Source: Mangrovibacterium diazotrophicum (lineage in GTDB: Bacteria > Bacteroidota > Bacteroidia > Bacteroidales > Prolixibacteraceae). From it: DNA of 64,000 nucleotides. The stretch covers positions 1-64,000 of the forward strand of contig NZ_RAPN01000002.1 in the NCBI RefSeq assembly GCF_003610535.1, written 5' to 3'. A model generated the notes under the pieces. It worked only from the letters and a program-made list of their open reading frames with translations. It ran no database searches and was not told the DNA's origin. This document shows positions 32,733 to 42,397 of the stretch, piece after piece. The translations under genes and the position numbers were made by a program. Position 1 is the stretch's first letter, and each line of letters opens with the position of its first letter.

Positions 32733-33362
32733 TTACAAAAGTTTATATTGAAAGTAGATTCCGATGTGGTTGATCGCTTCGCATATATTTCCGATTAAGG
32801 AAAAATCGTCGGCGAGCCCCAACTCATAACGATTTCGTTTCAAACCAATTCTGAAACGCATCGACGAAAATTTGTGCTCATCCAACGCCACGGTCGACAG
32901 TGTTCTCAACCGTGTAATAAAACTAAATTCTCGTTTCAATTCAGCCAAAATCTGAAACCCTGCCAGGATTTTAAAATCTGCCTCCTGCCCGGGTGAATAG
33001 GACGGGGAAAAACTTGCACTGAATTTTTTTCGCTCATAGGCAGTCTGAACACCAATCATTGCCCGAGGACTACCACCGGTAGCATAAATTAAACCAATAG
33101 CCGGTTTAAACGACTTTGCCACTTCCCAGGCAACATTGCTCATCGATAACAAACGAACTTCCTCATCGCCAAGATAATCGGCAGATAACAGGTTGACAGA
33201 AACAAAGCTGAGAGAAGAAACACCGGGAACTGAAGTCACAAACGCATTGCTCACATACCATGAATCTTCGAGCCCGGTCAGTTCAACCGAAAGTCCCTGA
33301 CCTCGAACGGAAGTAACACCCAAGCAGCCGAATAAAAGAATGAACAGGTAGAGCTTTTTCAT
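32733..33362 (-). CDS. Hypothetical secreted beta-barrel-like protein
   Basis: 209 aa. Sec signal MKKLYLFILLFGCLGVTSVRGQ. The mature part alternates short amphipathic strands (KFSASFSPSYSPGQEADFKILAGFQILAEL, FSSMRFRIGLKRNRYELGLADDF) and ends IGIYFQYKLL, with an aromatic near the C-terminus like a small outer-membrane barrel. Family not recognised. It is the last gene of the PUL 2 run, 76 bp after a GH3 gene and behind a stem-loop, so it may not belong to the PUL. Confidence 0.65.
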   Translation of the reverse strand: MKKLYLFILLFGCLGVTSVRGQGLSVELTGLEDSWYVSNAFVTSVPGVSSLSFVSVNLLSADYLGDEEVRLLSMSNVAWEVAKSFKPAIGLIYATGGSPRAMIGVQTAYERKKFSASFSPSYSPGQEADFKILAGFQILAELKREFSFITRLRTLSTVALDEHKFSSMRFRIGLKRNRYELGLADDFSLIGNICEAINHIGIYFQYKLL

Positions 33363-33387
33363 AAAAGTTTAGGCAAAGTCTTCCCAG

Positions 33388-33411
33388 GCGAAGCACCGAA
33401 TGGCGCTTCGC
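33388..33411 (-). terminator. Stem-loop after GH3 gene
   Basis: GCGAAGC (33388-33394) and GCTTCGC (33405-33411) pair perfectly around 10 nt, between the last GH3 gene of PUL 2 and the small secreted protein. It lacks a U run, so a processing or attenuating stem-loop is as likely as a terminator. Confidence 0.4.
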
Positions 33412-33438
33412 TGAAAAGAAAAATCGTTAAAAAGTGAA

Positions 33439-35751
33439 TTATTTATAAGTACTTACCCGAGAATCATCGATGGGACCTTGCCAGTTCAAACCAAAAGCAA
33501 AGTCGTACTGATTTCCATCGGAGTCGGTATAGGGAGTCATGTCGCGCGGAACATCTTCAAACTGTTCTTCCACGGTTTTCATGTTGGCAGGCATTTGGAA
33601 AGGTAATAAAGCAGAGGGTTCAACCGCTCCGGAAATAATCTCGAGCAGCGCCTGATCCTGTACGCCCATGTGAACCAAAATAGCCGATGCAGAAGGTTCA
33701 ATCTCCGAGAATATCATCGGTTTGCTGACATGAGCCACTACAATCACCGGTTTGTCTCCCATCTCATTCCTCGTTTTCAGGACCAAATCCATATCACCGC
33801 TGTTATTCGTTTTTACCGTTTTGCCTTTATAGCTTCGGTTGGTAAAATCTTCAAATGGACTTCCACCTGCCAGACTTTCGTCGCGCGCGGCAATGGCTTC
33901 GTACGGACTGTATTGCAAGCTGATTGGCACATAGCCACTACCACCTTGTTCCAAATCATTTTCGTCATAACCAACTCCTCCATCCGGATTTTTAATACCA
34001 ACCAATGCAAAGTCGGCTTCGGCAGGAGTAGCCACGACTTCAAAATAATGTTTGACAACGTCCAGGTTGAACGGAATTTCACGCTTCTCCGGAACCTCGA
34101 AACCAAACCAGTTTTTGGTGGCTGGAACAACTCGTTCCGGGATATAAACCTTCAGCTGTTTCTTCTGCGGCAACGTCTGTTCGTGATTTTTCAATAGAAC
34201 GATCGTGCGCAACTGGGCGTCGAAACCTGCTTTCATGTAGTCGGGATTTCCAACGATTTGTTTGGTTTCCTCGACATCCAAATATGGATTTTCGAACAAG
34301 CCTACCCGAAAGATATTCCGAAGCAAGCGAACTGCAGATCGCTCAAATCGTTCGCGCATGGCTGCTTCACCGTATTTGGCAACGCCCATCTGGTAAGCTT
34401 CAATGACTGGTCCCATATCGTTGTTTCCGCCAAACTGATCAACACCGGCTTCCAACGCTTTAAAATGACGTTCTGCCTCGGTCAGTGTTTCCACGCCCCA
34501 GCATTTTCCTTCGAAGGTTCCCACGCTATGAGTATCTTTCGTAATCATCCAATCAGTACACACTACGCCGTCGTAGCCATACATTTCGCGCAGCAAGTCT
34601 CTAATTAAATATTTGTTGTAACTGTTACCAACTTCTTCGCCATTCACGGTATCGCGTTGCCACGAAATGGTGTAATATGGCATCACAGCTGCTGCTTTCG
34701 ATGTTTTGCCATTTAGTTTGAAAGCACCTTCAGTAAAGGGTTTCAAATGATCAGCCAGGTTGTTGCCGGGATAAACGGCATAAGCGCCATAGCCGAAATG
34801 TGCGTCGCGACCACCTTCTTCTGGACCGCCGCCCGGCCAGTGTTTCACCATCGCGTTTACACTGCCGTAACCCCAGCCATCGGCAACTTCCTTGTCGCCG
34901 ATTGACGTTTGCATACCGTCAACATAAGCGCGAGCCATGTCGGTTGCCAGATCCGGATCTTCCCCCATGGTGCCGTCGAAACGACTCCAGCGCGGTTCGG
35001 TTGCCAAATCAATCTGAGGTGACAGTGCCGTTGCAATTCCCAATGCACGATATTCCGCCGCCGCAATCTCGCCAAACTGGTGCATCAATTCCGGATCAAA
35101 AGAAGCAGCCAGTCCCAAGGTACTAGGCCACATGGATATTTTACCTCCTGCCCCGGCATTGTATTCCGCATATGAATCGCTGCCATGGCGCGGATCGGAG
35201 CTGGTATTTACCGGAAGCCCCAAGCCAAAACCTTCCACATAAGCCTGCGCTGTGTTATTCCATTGTGCAGCAACAGCCGGACTTTCAACTGAAGTAATCA
35301 GTACATGCCGAAGGTTATCATCTTTCAAAAATTTTAATTGAGCATCGGATAAATCGCTGGGCTCTGCACCACTCTCTTCAAATGCTTTTCCACCGTAGGT
35401 TCCACCGAAAAATCCGGTTCCCCGGGCTGGAATGGCCTGATGTGCACTGTAAAGCATCAGACCAGCCATTTGCTCAACAGTCATCTGCGAAGCCAGATTC
35501 TGAGCCCGTTCATCAACCGGCAAACGCCAGTCCTCATAAGCGTCCAGCTTTCCATTGCGATTCAAATCTTTAAAGGCAAAACCTTTTTCGGTTATCAGGG
35601 TGACTCCGCTTTTAGGCGAATATCCCAGTTTTGGTCCATCGGACTGCGAGACTAAATTAAAACCGTCTTTTTCCTCTGTCGTGATTTCGGGGCTACAACT
35701 TCCAAGAAAAAGAAAGGCAGCCAGGAGTAGGATATAGTCGTACTTCTGCAT
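33439..35751 (-). CDS. GH3 family glycoside hydrolase lipoprotein (1)
   Basis: 770 aa. Lipobox FLGSC (Cys19). Residues 62-75 (DLNRNGKLDAYEDW) are an EF-hand-like Ca-binding loop found in this GH3 subgroup. The TIM-barrel domain has SSDPRHGSD, LSPQIDLATEPRWSRFDGTMGEDPDL and KHWPGGGPEEGGRDAHFGYG. The nucleophile Asp is in GVVCTDW (D400). The alpha/beta sandwich domain follows (VVVAHVSKPMIF). No Fn3 domain is evident. Acts on beta-glucosides or beta-xylosides at the outer membrane or periplasm. Last enzyme of PUL 2. Confidence 0.88.
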   Translation of the reverse strand: MQKYDYILLLAAFLFLGSCSPEITTEEKDGFNLVSQSDGPKLGYSPKSGVTLITEKGFAFKDLNRNGKLDAYEDWRLPVDERAQNLASQMTVEQMAGLMLYSAHQAIPARGTGFFGGTYGGKAFEESGAEPSDLSDAQLKFLKDDNLRHVLITSVESPAVAAQWNNTAQAYVEGFGLGLPVNTSSDPRHGSDSYAEYNAGAGGKISMWPSTLGLAASFDPELMHQFGEIAAAEYRALGIATALSPQIDLATEPRWSRFDGTMGEDPDLATDMARAYVDGMQTSIGDKEVADGWGYGSVNAMVKHWPGGGPEEGGRDAHFGYGAYAVYPGNNLADHLKPFTEGAFKLNGKTSKAAAVMPYYTISWQRDTVNGEEVGNSYNKYLIRDLLREMYGYDGVVCTDWMITKDTHSVGTFEGKCWGVETLTEAERHFKALEAGVDQFGGNNDMGPVIEAYQMGVAKYGEAAMRERFERSAVRLLRNIFRVGLFENPYLDVEETKQIVGNPDYMKAGFDAQLRTIVLLKNHEQTLPQKKQLKVYIPERVVPATKNWFGFEVPEKREIPFNLDVVKHYFEVVATPAEADFALVGIKNPDGGVGYDENDLEQGGSGYVPISLQYSPYEAIAARDESLAGGSPFEDFTNRSYKGKTVKTNNSGDMDLVLKTRNEMGDKPVIVVAHVSKPMIFSEIEPSASAILVHMGVQDQALLEIISGAVEPSALLPFQMPANMKTVEEQFEDVPRDMTPYTDSDGNQYDFAFGLNWQGPIDDSRVSTYK

Positions 35752-35800
35752 GGTTTAGGTTAATTGGGTTAGGTGGAAAGGCTAAATACGCAGTTGTCAA

Positions 35801-35832
35801 TGATCCCCGCCCCTTTATCGGGACGGAGATCA
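35801..35832 (-). terminator. Intercistronic stem-loop between GH3 genes
   Basis: Minus strand GATCTCCGTCCC pairs with GGGGCGGGGATC around GATAAA with small bulges; TGATC and GATCA close the stem. It separates the two GH3 genes. Confidence 0.4.
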
Positions 35833-35855
35833 AGAATTATCTACAAACGAAAAAC

Positions 35856-38300
35856 CTATTTTTGGCTTAACTTTTCAATCGATACTTCAGGGGCAAGTAC
35901 ATTGCTTACATCACCAGCATCGATATCGCTGGCCACGCTGAAGTCGGCCGTTTGATTGATTTTGATTGAAGAAGCTCCAACTTTCACAGTGTAGTTTCCG
36001 GCTTCAACAAGCCAGCTTGAAGTCGCTTCGTTGAACGAGGCCAAATCAGTTGCTTTAATTGTAAAGCTCAAAGTTGCTGTTTCGTCCGGATTCAGGAGCT
36101 TAGTTTTTCCAAAAGCCACCAGTTCTTCTTCCGGCTTTTCAAGTTTAACCTGAGGTGCAGATGCGTAAACCTGAACTACTTCGCGGCCAGCTACTGATCC
36201 GGTATTTTTCACATCAACCGATACGGTTAATTCACCGTCAAAATTGGAAGCACTTAATTTCAAGTTGCTGTATTCGAAATTCGTGTACGATAATCCGTAA
36301 CCAAATTCATAAGCCACAGGAACATCAAACGTGTTGTAGTAGCGGTAACCAACGTAAATATCTTCGTCGTAAACCACTTCCCAAGGTGTACGTTTCATAA
36401 ACGAGAATCCAGATAAGTCTGCTGCATTATCAACTTCATCCGACTTAATTTCGTGTCCAGGGAATGTTTTTGAAGTAGGTGCATCATCGTAAGAAACAGG
36501 GAAGGAAACTGCCAGTTTACCGGATGGGTTCACCTTACCGGAAAGCACATCAATTACCGAGTTTCCGGCTTCCTGACCAGGTTGCCATGCCAATAAAACA
36601 GCATCAGGAATGTTAGCCCAACTTGCCGTTTCAATGGCACCTCCGATATTCAACACAACAATGGCTTTTTTACCCTTTGCGTGAAATGCTTCGGTAACAT
36701 CCTTGATTAGCGCCTTTTCAGTATCAGTCAGGTAGAAATCTCCCGCTTCCGGTTTGCGATCACCGCCTTCTCCCGAGTTCCGGCCGATCGTAATCAAGGC
36801 CATATCATTTTCAGCAGCCATTTTTTGAGCCAAGGCTTTTGTCAACGGCATTTCTGTCACCGGAATTTTACCATTCATCAACGCAGCCAACCAATTGTCG
36901 GTTTTAACGCCTTTGGCACGTTCTGCTTCAATGTATTTCTGATAGATTTCAGTCAGCTCGGCATCTGTTTCATATCCGCCGTTTTCCAATCCTTCCAGCA
37001 GTGAAATCGTGTAAGCCTCATTTACGTCACCACTTCCGGTACCACCAGCGATAAAATCATACGACGTGTTTCCAAAAGCAGCTACTTTTTTCACATCAGC
37101 AGTGATTGGCAAGGCCTGATCACGATTTTCAAGCAGTACCATACCATCGGTAGCCGCTTGGCGAGTTACTTCAGCATGTGCTTTCAAATCCGGATCTGAA
37201 GAATATGCGTAACCTTTGTATTTTGGCGTTTTCAGCATAATTCCGAAAATGCGGCTCAGGTTTTTATCCAAAATTGCTTCGTCAATAGCACCTTCGTTCA
37301 CAGCATTAACCAGCTCCAAAACCTGTTTCGGTTGTCCGGGTTGAATCATATCATTCCCTGCTTTCATTTGGGCAATTACATCGCTACCACCGCCCCAGTC
37401 GGTCATTACATAACCTTCGAATCCCCAATCATTCCGCAATATATCAGTCAACAAACCATGACTTTCTGATGTATAAACACCGTTCAATTTATTGTATGAT
37501 GACATCACCGTCCAGGGTTGCGCGTCTTTCACTGCAATTTCGAAACCTTTCAGGTAGATTTCGCGCAGGGCACGCTGGCTGACAATGGTATTCACCGACA
37601 TCCGGTTGGTTTCCTGGTTATTGGCAGCAAAGTGCTTAATTGAAGTTCCAACACCGTTTGATTGGATACCTTTTACCATAGCCGCGGCCATTTTACCTGT
37701 CACCAACGGGTCTTCCGAATAATACTCGAAATTACGACCACAGAGCGGATCGCGCTGAATATTCATACCGGGCGCCAATAAAACATCAGAGCCATATTCC
37801 AACACTTCATTTCCCATCGCTTCACCAACTTTGTAAACCAAGTCTGTGTCCCAGCTCGAAGCCAAAACCGTTGCAATTGGGAACGCTGTACAGTAATAAG
37901 TTTTTTCTTCCCCTTTTCGGGTGGGTTGAATACGCAGACCGGCAGGGCCATCAGTTAAAACCTGGCAGGTTACACCAGCTTCAGGGAACTCCGAGGTATT
38001 ACCGGCAGCACCGGGCAGATAGGTACGAATATGGTCTACCATTGCTTTGTAATCCGGGCCCAACTCATTATCGTCGCCACCACCAAACTTCTTTTTAATC
38101 GAGTCCGGCAAATCCATAAACATCCCGGTACCAATAAGCACCTCCGCTTTTTGATCCAATGTCATTTTTGAGATTGTATTTTTGATCACTTCTTCATCGC
38201 TCGGCTGTTTCGGTTGCGAGCTGCAGCCAAATACACCAAGTGTTAAGCTGAATAAACAAGCCTTTGAAATTAAGCTTGTCTTTTTTAATCGGTTTTTCAT
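35856..38300 (-). CDS. GH3 family beta-glucosidase lipoprotein (2)
   Basis: 814 aa. Lipobox LGVFGC (Cys26). GH3 N-domain: LTDGPAGLRI, LAPGMNIQRDPLCGRNFEYYSEDP, KHFAANNQETNR. Nucleophile in GYVMTDW (D301). C-domain with GRNSGEGGDRK and AWQPGQEAGNSVIDVLSGKVNPSGKL. A C-terminal Fn3-like domain lies at about 670-790 (REVVQVYAS, FAEELVAFGKTKLLNPDE-type pattern). A classic BglX-like exo-beta-glucosidase. First of the two GH3 genes of PUL 2. Confidence 0.92.
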   Translation of the reverse strand: MKNRLKKTSLISKACLFSLTLGVFGCSSQPKQPSDEEVIKNTISKMTLDQKAEVLIGTGMFMDLPDSIKKKFGGGDDNELGPDYKAMVDHIRTYLPGAAGNTSEFPEAGVTCQVLTDGPAGLRIQPTRKGEEKTYYCTAFPIATVLASSWDTDLVYKVGEAMGNEVLEYGSDVLLAPGMNIQRDPLCGRNFEYYSEDPLVTGKMAAAMVKGIQSNGVGTSIKHFAANNQETNRMSVNTIVSQRALREIYLKGFEIAVKDAQPWTVMSSYNKLNGVYTSESHGLLTDILRNDWGFEGYVMTDWGGGSDVIAQMKAGNDMIQPGQPKQVLELVNAVNEGAIDEAILDKNLSRIFGIMLKTPKYKGYAYSSDPDLKAHAEVTRQAATDGMVLLENRDQALPITADVKKVAAFGNTSYDFIAGGTGSGDVNEAYTISLLEGLENGGYETDAELTEIYQKYIEAERAKGVKTDNWLAALMNGKIPVTEMPLTKALAQKMAAENDMALITIGRNSGEGGDRKPEAGDFYLTDTEKALIKDVTEAFHAKGKKAIVVLNIGGAIETASWANIPDAVLLAWQPGQEAGNSVIDVLSGKVNPSGKLAVSFPVSYDDAPTSKTFPGHEIKSDEVDNAADLSGFSFMKRTPWEVVYDEDIYVGYRYYNTFDVPVAYEFGYGLSYTNFEYSNLKLSASNFDGELTVSVDVKNTGSVAGREVVQVYASAPQVKLEKPEEELVAFGKTKLLNPDETATLSFTIKATDLASFNEATSSWLVEAGNYTVKVGASSIKINQTADFSVASDIDAGDVSNVLAPEVSIEKLSQK

Positions 38301-38465
38301 AAGCTGTTATGTGATTTAGTATTTAATGTCTTACTGACACAATGATAATTCAATAATATGATTTCCCCAATATGTTATACAACTGGTTCTTTATCGGATA
38401 CTTGCCGGATTGGGCTATGCCGGCAATCTTTGCTCGTAAATACGAAAGCTGACAAACAAACTTCT

Positions 38466-39638
38466 CTATTTGAATAAAAGAGGAGCAAATGTATTCAGGT
38501 AAACCCGCCAGTTGGCCCAGGTATGGCCTCCTTCTGTCACAAAAAAGGTATGTTCCAATCCATTTTCAGTCAGTTTAGCATCCAGCTTCTGGGCGCTTTC
38601 CCAAACAAAATCGGTTTTACCGCAGGCCAGCCAGTACAACTTATAGCCGGCAGTTTTCAGCCCCTGTAATTTTTCATCGATCTCAGGTTGTTCTCCCCAC
38701 AAGCCCATGCTCAACGGGCAAATGTACTGGAAAGTCCCAGGGTATTCGTTAGCAGCAGCAATGGTGTGTCCACCGCCCATGGATAGGCCCGAAATAGCGC
38801 GGTGATCCGGGTCGGCAATCACCCGGTAATTCTTCTCGATGTAAGGAACGATATCTTTCAACAAGCTATTTACATATAAATTTCGCTTGGAAGGATCTCT
38901 GAAATCTAAATCACTTTCGGGTAGTTGCGCTGTTTTTGCAGCCATTTGATTCGGATTTCCATTCGGCATCACGCAAATCATTGGCACAGCAAGGCCTTTT
39001 TCAATCAGGTTATCCAGAATCTGGCGGGCACGCCCCATAGTGCTCCAGGCATCTTCGTCTCCACCGGCTCCATGCAAAAGGTACAACACCGGATAGTCTT
39101 TGCCACTGGTTTCGTAACCAAAAGGTGTGTAAACAAACAATCGGCGGTTCAGACCCAAAGTTGGAGAATCGTACCAAACCTGGTGAAGGTCGCCGCGTTC
39201 GTTGGCCTCGAAGTAGTTCTCGGTTTTCTCACCCGGAACCAGCAAAACACTTAAATAGCGGGTGCCATCGCGCTGCATAAAAATATTCGAAGGATCGTTC
39301 ACTGCCACTCCGTCCACCATAAAACTGTAGGTGTAGAGCTCCGGCTCCGGAAGTGGCATTGTAATAGACCACAGGCCACTTTCATCTTTCGTAAGGTTCA
39401 CACTGCTGGGAACTTCCATTTCTCCGAATTGAGTTTTCATTTTAACAGTCGGCGTAAAACCACCGTTGATTTTTACGGTATCGGCTTCCGGAGCCATGAT
39501 GCGGAACGTAACTTCACTCTCACCAATTTCGGGAGAAATGATGGGCTTCCGGTTCATAAAATTGGAAAGCTCCTGGGCTTGAACTCCGGCAACAAACGCC
39601 AGAAATAAGCATAGAATTAATGTCTTTTTTGATTTCAT
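38466..39638 (-). CDS. CE1-like esterase with N-terminal E-set domain (1)
   Basis: 390 aa. Signal MKSKKTLILCLFLAFVAGVQAQ. An E-set/CBM48-like domain (about 33-135: EVTFRIMAPEADTVKINGG...LYTYSFMVDGVAVNDPSN) precedes an alpha/beta hydrolase (enterochelin-esterase/feruloyl-esterase type). Catalytic Ser286 in GLSMGG, likely Asp343 and His372 in EGGHTWANW. This architecture is that of Bacteroidota feruloyl/acetyl esterases that trim plant polysaccharides. The closest sibling is the esterase at 47755. Confidence 0.88.
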   Translation of the reverse strand: MKSKKTLILCLFLAFVAGVQAQELSNFMNRKPIISPEIGESEVTFRIMAPEADTVKINGGFTPTVKMKTQFGEMEVPSSVNLTKDESGLWSITMPLPEPELYTYSFMVDGVAVNDPSNIFMQRDGTRYLSVLLVPGEKTENYFEANERGDLHQVWYDSPTLGLNRRLFVYTPFGYETSGKDYPVLYLLHGAGGDEDAWSTMGRARQILDNLIEKGLAVPMICVMPNGNPNQMAAKTAQLPESDLDFRDPSKRNLYVNSLLKDIVPYIEKNYRVIADPDHRAISGLSMGGGHTIAAANEYPGTFQYICPLSMGLWGEQPEIDEKLQGLKTAGYKLYWLACGKTDFVWESAQKLDAKLTENGLEHTFFVTEGGHTWANWRVYLNTFAPLLFK

Positions 39639-39663
39639 AAGTATCTAATTTCGTGTTAGGTTA

Positions 39664-40662
39664 TTATTCTGCTGGCCATTCAAAATCATCTTTATTCATT
39701 CTGAAAAACCGCACAGCATTGTTAAACATGATGTCCCGTTTTTGATCTTCGGACAGAAACTGCGCATTCATGACCACTCCCATTGATGTTTCGAACAGTC
39801 GTGGCCACATCATAAAGTCGGTCCCGTACATGATGCGTTTACCAAATCCCGCCTGAATTAAGCGTTTGATATACCATTGCACTTCATCAATCGGGTAGCT
39901 CCAGATCATCCCCGAAATATCGAGATACACATAGGCATTTGCTCCCATCAAGGCAATCATCTCTTCGGCCATCGGGTAACCGGCATGCATCACCCATATC
40001 TTCATATTGGGATGGCGGGCCAGCATTTCTTCCAGTTCAAAGGGATTTCCTAATGATGCCCGATACTTGGGTTGGGTTAAATTCGCCATTCCGTTTCCAC
40101 CGGTCCCCATATGAATACCAACGGGCACGCCCAACTCTTCGGCCACAGCAAAATAAGGATCGAGCGAAGGATCGCTGGGCGAAAGTCCCTTGTATTGCGG
40201 AGCCACCTCGGCGACTACTTTGTAAAAACCACTCTCCAGTGAATCGCGAAACGCTTCCACACTAATGTCGTCGGGGGAACCAAAACCAATCCCAGGAATG
40301 ATCCGGCCCGCAGGCGCTGCGTTTACCCAATTGTGCAACACTTCGGCATCGCCAAAAGCGACCATCGTCATGTTGAATTCTTTGATACGCTTGATCACCT
40401 CGTCCTGCATATCCTGATCACTTTTGGCAGGTTGAAGCGGATCTACACAATCCTGGTTCATAAAGAAAGGAGCTTCTTCATTGGGGTCAGCTCCCGGCAT
40501 ATCCGATAAAAACCAGGGGCACATTGGTGATGACCACGCCGGGTTGACTTTCATGGTGTGCACGTGAATGTCGAATATGGGCATACGCTTTACAGGTTCT
40601 ACATCCTGCGCAAAAGCACTTATCCCCAAAGCCATGAATGCTGTAAAAAGTAATTTCTTCAT
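39664..40662 (-). CDS. Secreted amidohydrolase (Amidohydro_2 family)
   Basis: 332 aa. Signal MKKLLFTAFMALGISAFAQ. Metal-binding pattern: DIHVHT (H33, H35), GIHMGTGGNG, WVMHAGYP and YGTDFM (late Asp). The family includes ACMSD-like decarboxylases and lactone hydrolases. In a PUL full of esterases it could open a lactone or decarboxylate a released aromatic acid; that is inference. Lies 18 bp after a carboxylesterase gene. Confidence 0.85.
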   Translation of the reverse strand: MKKLLFTAFMALGISAFAQDVEPVKRMPIFDIHVHTMKVNPAWSSPMCPWFLSDMPGADPNEEAPFFMNQDCVDPLQPAKSDQDMQDEVIKRIKEFNMTMVAFGDAEVLHNWVNAAPAGRIIPGIGFGSPDDISVEAFRDSLESGFYKVVAEVAPQYKGLSPSDPSLDPYFAVAEELGVPVGIHMGTGGNGMANLTQPKYRASLGNPFELEEMLARHPNMKIWVMHAGYPMAEEMIALMGANAYVYLDISGMIWSYPIDEVQWYIKRLIQAGFGKRIMYGTDFMMWPRLFETSMGVVMNAQFLSEDQKRDIMFNNAVRFFRMNKDDFEWPAE

Positions 40663-40680
40663 CGGTTTCTGTTTTAGTTT

Positions 40681-42369
40681 TTAGTTTGTTTTTGGTTCTA
40701 ATATTTCCCGCCACATAGCCAGTTCGCTGGCATAGCGATCATCGATAAGCGCACATTGCGAATCAATACGCATGGTGGGGCGGGTATTCAAATCATAAGG
40801 TTTCCATTGTGGTTGTCCTTCAGCTGACGGCTCTCCAGAAGCGGCAAAACTTGTCCAGTAGTTGCACATGTTTCGGGAGGCCTGAAAGCGTTCTTCCCGG
40901 CTGCCGGCCATGCCCGGGATATCGGTGCCATTGGGCCCTTTCGTAGCAGCTACATTGTAAAATTTGAACGCAATATCCATCGCATGCATCGAGCCCAATT
41001 CGTAGTCTGTTCCCGGGACTTTCAGTTCCGATTTGTAACCGAAGTTGTATAGGTAAACCGGCGCTCCTCCTTGCTCCGATTTGCGTTCGGCAATTCGAAC
41101 CGAACCTAATCCCATCGAAAGCATCGAGTAAATGGCGATGTACAAATCAGTCGGGCTTGCCTCCGGACGGGTTGCCCTGTAAGTTGAAATAATCCGATCA
41201 GCTTCGTCTCCAAAGTTTTTTTCCAATCGGCTTTTCAGTCCGTCGTTCGTTAGTTTGAAAGCATCCAGATCGCCGCCAAACATCGAAAAGAAAATCTGCT
41301 CATCTTCATTCCAACCAACCAGTAGCGGCTTATTCTTCGAAATTTCGCAGGCAGCAGGGCTAAACGGGTGAACAGGCAAAACTGTGCCATCCACAACCGG
41401 GCTAAAACCGCCCACGCCGGAAGCTCCAATTCCTTCGAACGAGCTGACCAGCGATCGCATGCCGTGTTTTGAAAGCTGCAACTGCGCTTCGAGCAATTGG
41501 ACAGCGGGCATTTGCAACAATTTGTGTGCTGTCGCCTTTGTGAGCCCCAGATCGCTCAACAACAATTCCGTGGTTTCAGCAGCCAGCTCAGGCGATTTGA
41601 ACTTCAGTCCCGGTCCGCTCTCGATGGATGCCCTATTGAAATAAGGAGCTGCCTCGGGCATGGCATACAAAGCGGAAGTTTTCATGCCTCCCCCCGACTC
41701 CCCGTGAATCATCACATTGTAGGGATCGCCACCAAAACGTTCAATATTTTCGTTGACCCATTTCAGGGCAATAGCGATATCCTGAACACCTCGGTTGCCC
41801 GATCCTGCAAATTCGTCACCCCAAAGTTCATCAAGGTATAGAAACCCAAGTAAGCCGAGGCGGTGGTTCGTTTCCACAACGACAACGTTAAACAGCCGGG
41901 CCAGATTGGCTCCATCCTGCATGGCACTTCCACCGGATCCCGATACAAAACCACCACCGTGGTTGTACACCATTACCGGGCGTTTTGCGCTATCGCAAGC
42001 TGGAGTCCAAATATTCAGGAACAGGCAATCTTCAGCCGGATCTGGTTCATTGATACCGTAAGTCTGATTCGGCGCCTGAATGGATGGATTTCCCAACTGT
42101 AACGCATCACGAACTCCCGCCCAGGGTTTTAGTTCAGCGGGACGTTTAAACCGGTTGGCCCCGGAAACGCTTCCGGCATACGGAACACCTTTAAAAGTGA
42201 CGAAGCCATCGCTTTGTAATCCTTTCAGTTTTCCATAGGCCGTTTCCACAACGCGTTCCGTTGGCACCGACGATTTCATCCCCGATACGATGCCGGGCAG
42301 CAGCGCCAATCCGCTTAGTCCGGAACCGGAAAGTCGTAAAAATTGTCTGCGGTTATAGTGGTTTTTCAT
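40681..42369 (-). CDS. Type-B carboxylesterase, Tat signal
   Basis: 562 aa. Twin-arginine-like signal NRRQFLRLSGSGLSGLALLPG. Carboxylesterase/cholinesterase fold: FKGVPYA, EDCLFLNIWTP, oxyanion hole HGGGF, nucleophile Ser225 in GESGGG, Glu355, His462 in GSMHAMD. It may cleave bulky aromatic esters. Its partner gene lies 28 bp upstream. Confidence 0.9.
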   Translation of the reverse strand: MKNHYNRRQFLRLSGSGLSGLALLPGIVSGMKSSVPTERVVETAYGKLKGLQSDGFVTFKGVPYAGSVSGANRFKRPAELKPWAGVRDALQLGNPSIQAPNQTYGINEPDPAEDCLFLNIWTPACDSAKRPVMVYNHGGGFVSGSGGSAMQDGANLARLFNVVVVETNHRLGLLGFLYLDELWGDEFAGSGNRGVQDIAIALKWVNENIERFGGDPYNVMIHGESGGGMKTSALYAMPEAAPYFNRASIESGPGLKFKSPELAAETTELLLSDLGLTKATAHKLLQMPAVQLLEAQLQLSKHGMRSLVSSFEGIGASGVGGFSPVVDGTVLPVHPFSPAACEISKNKPLLVGWNEDEQIFFSMFGGDLDAFKLTNDGLKSRLEKNFGDEADRIISTYRATRPEASPTDLYIAIYSMLSMGLGSVRIAERKSEQGGAPVYLYNFGYKSELKVPGTDYELGSMHAMDIAFKFYNVAATKGPNGTDIPGMAGSREERFQASRNMCNYWTSFAASGEPSAEGQPQWKPYDLNTRPTMRIDSQCALIDDRYASELAMWREILEPKTN

Positions 42370-42397
42370 TTGGTTGTCGTTAGTCTAGTTTAAATCA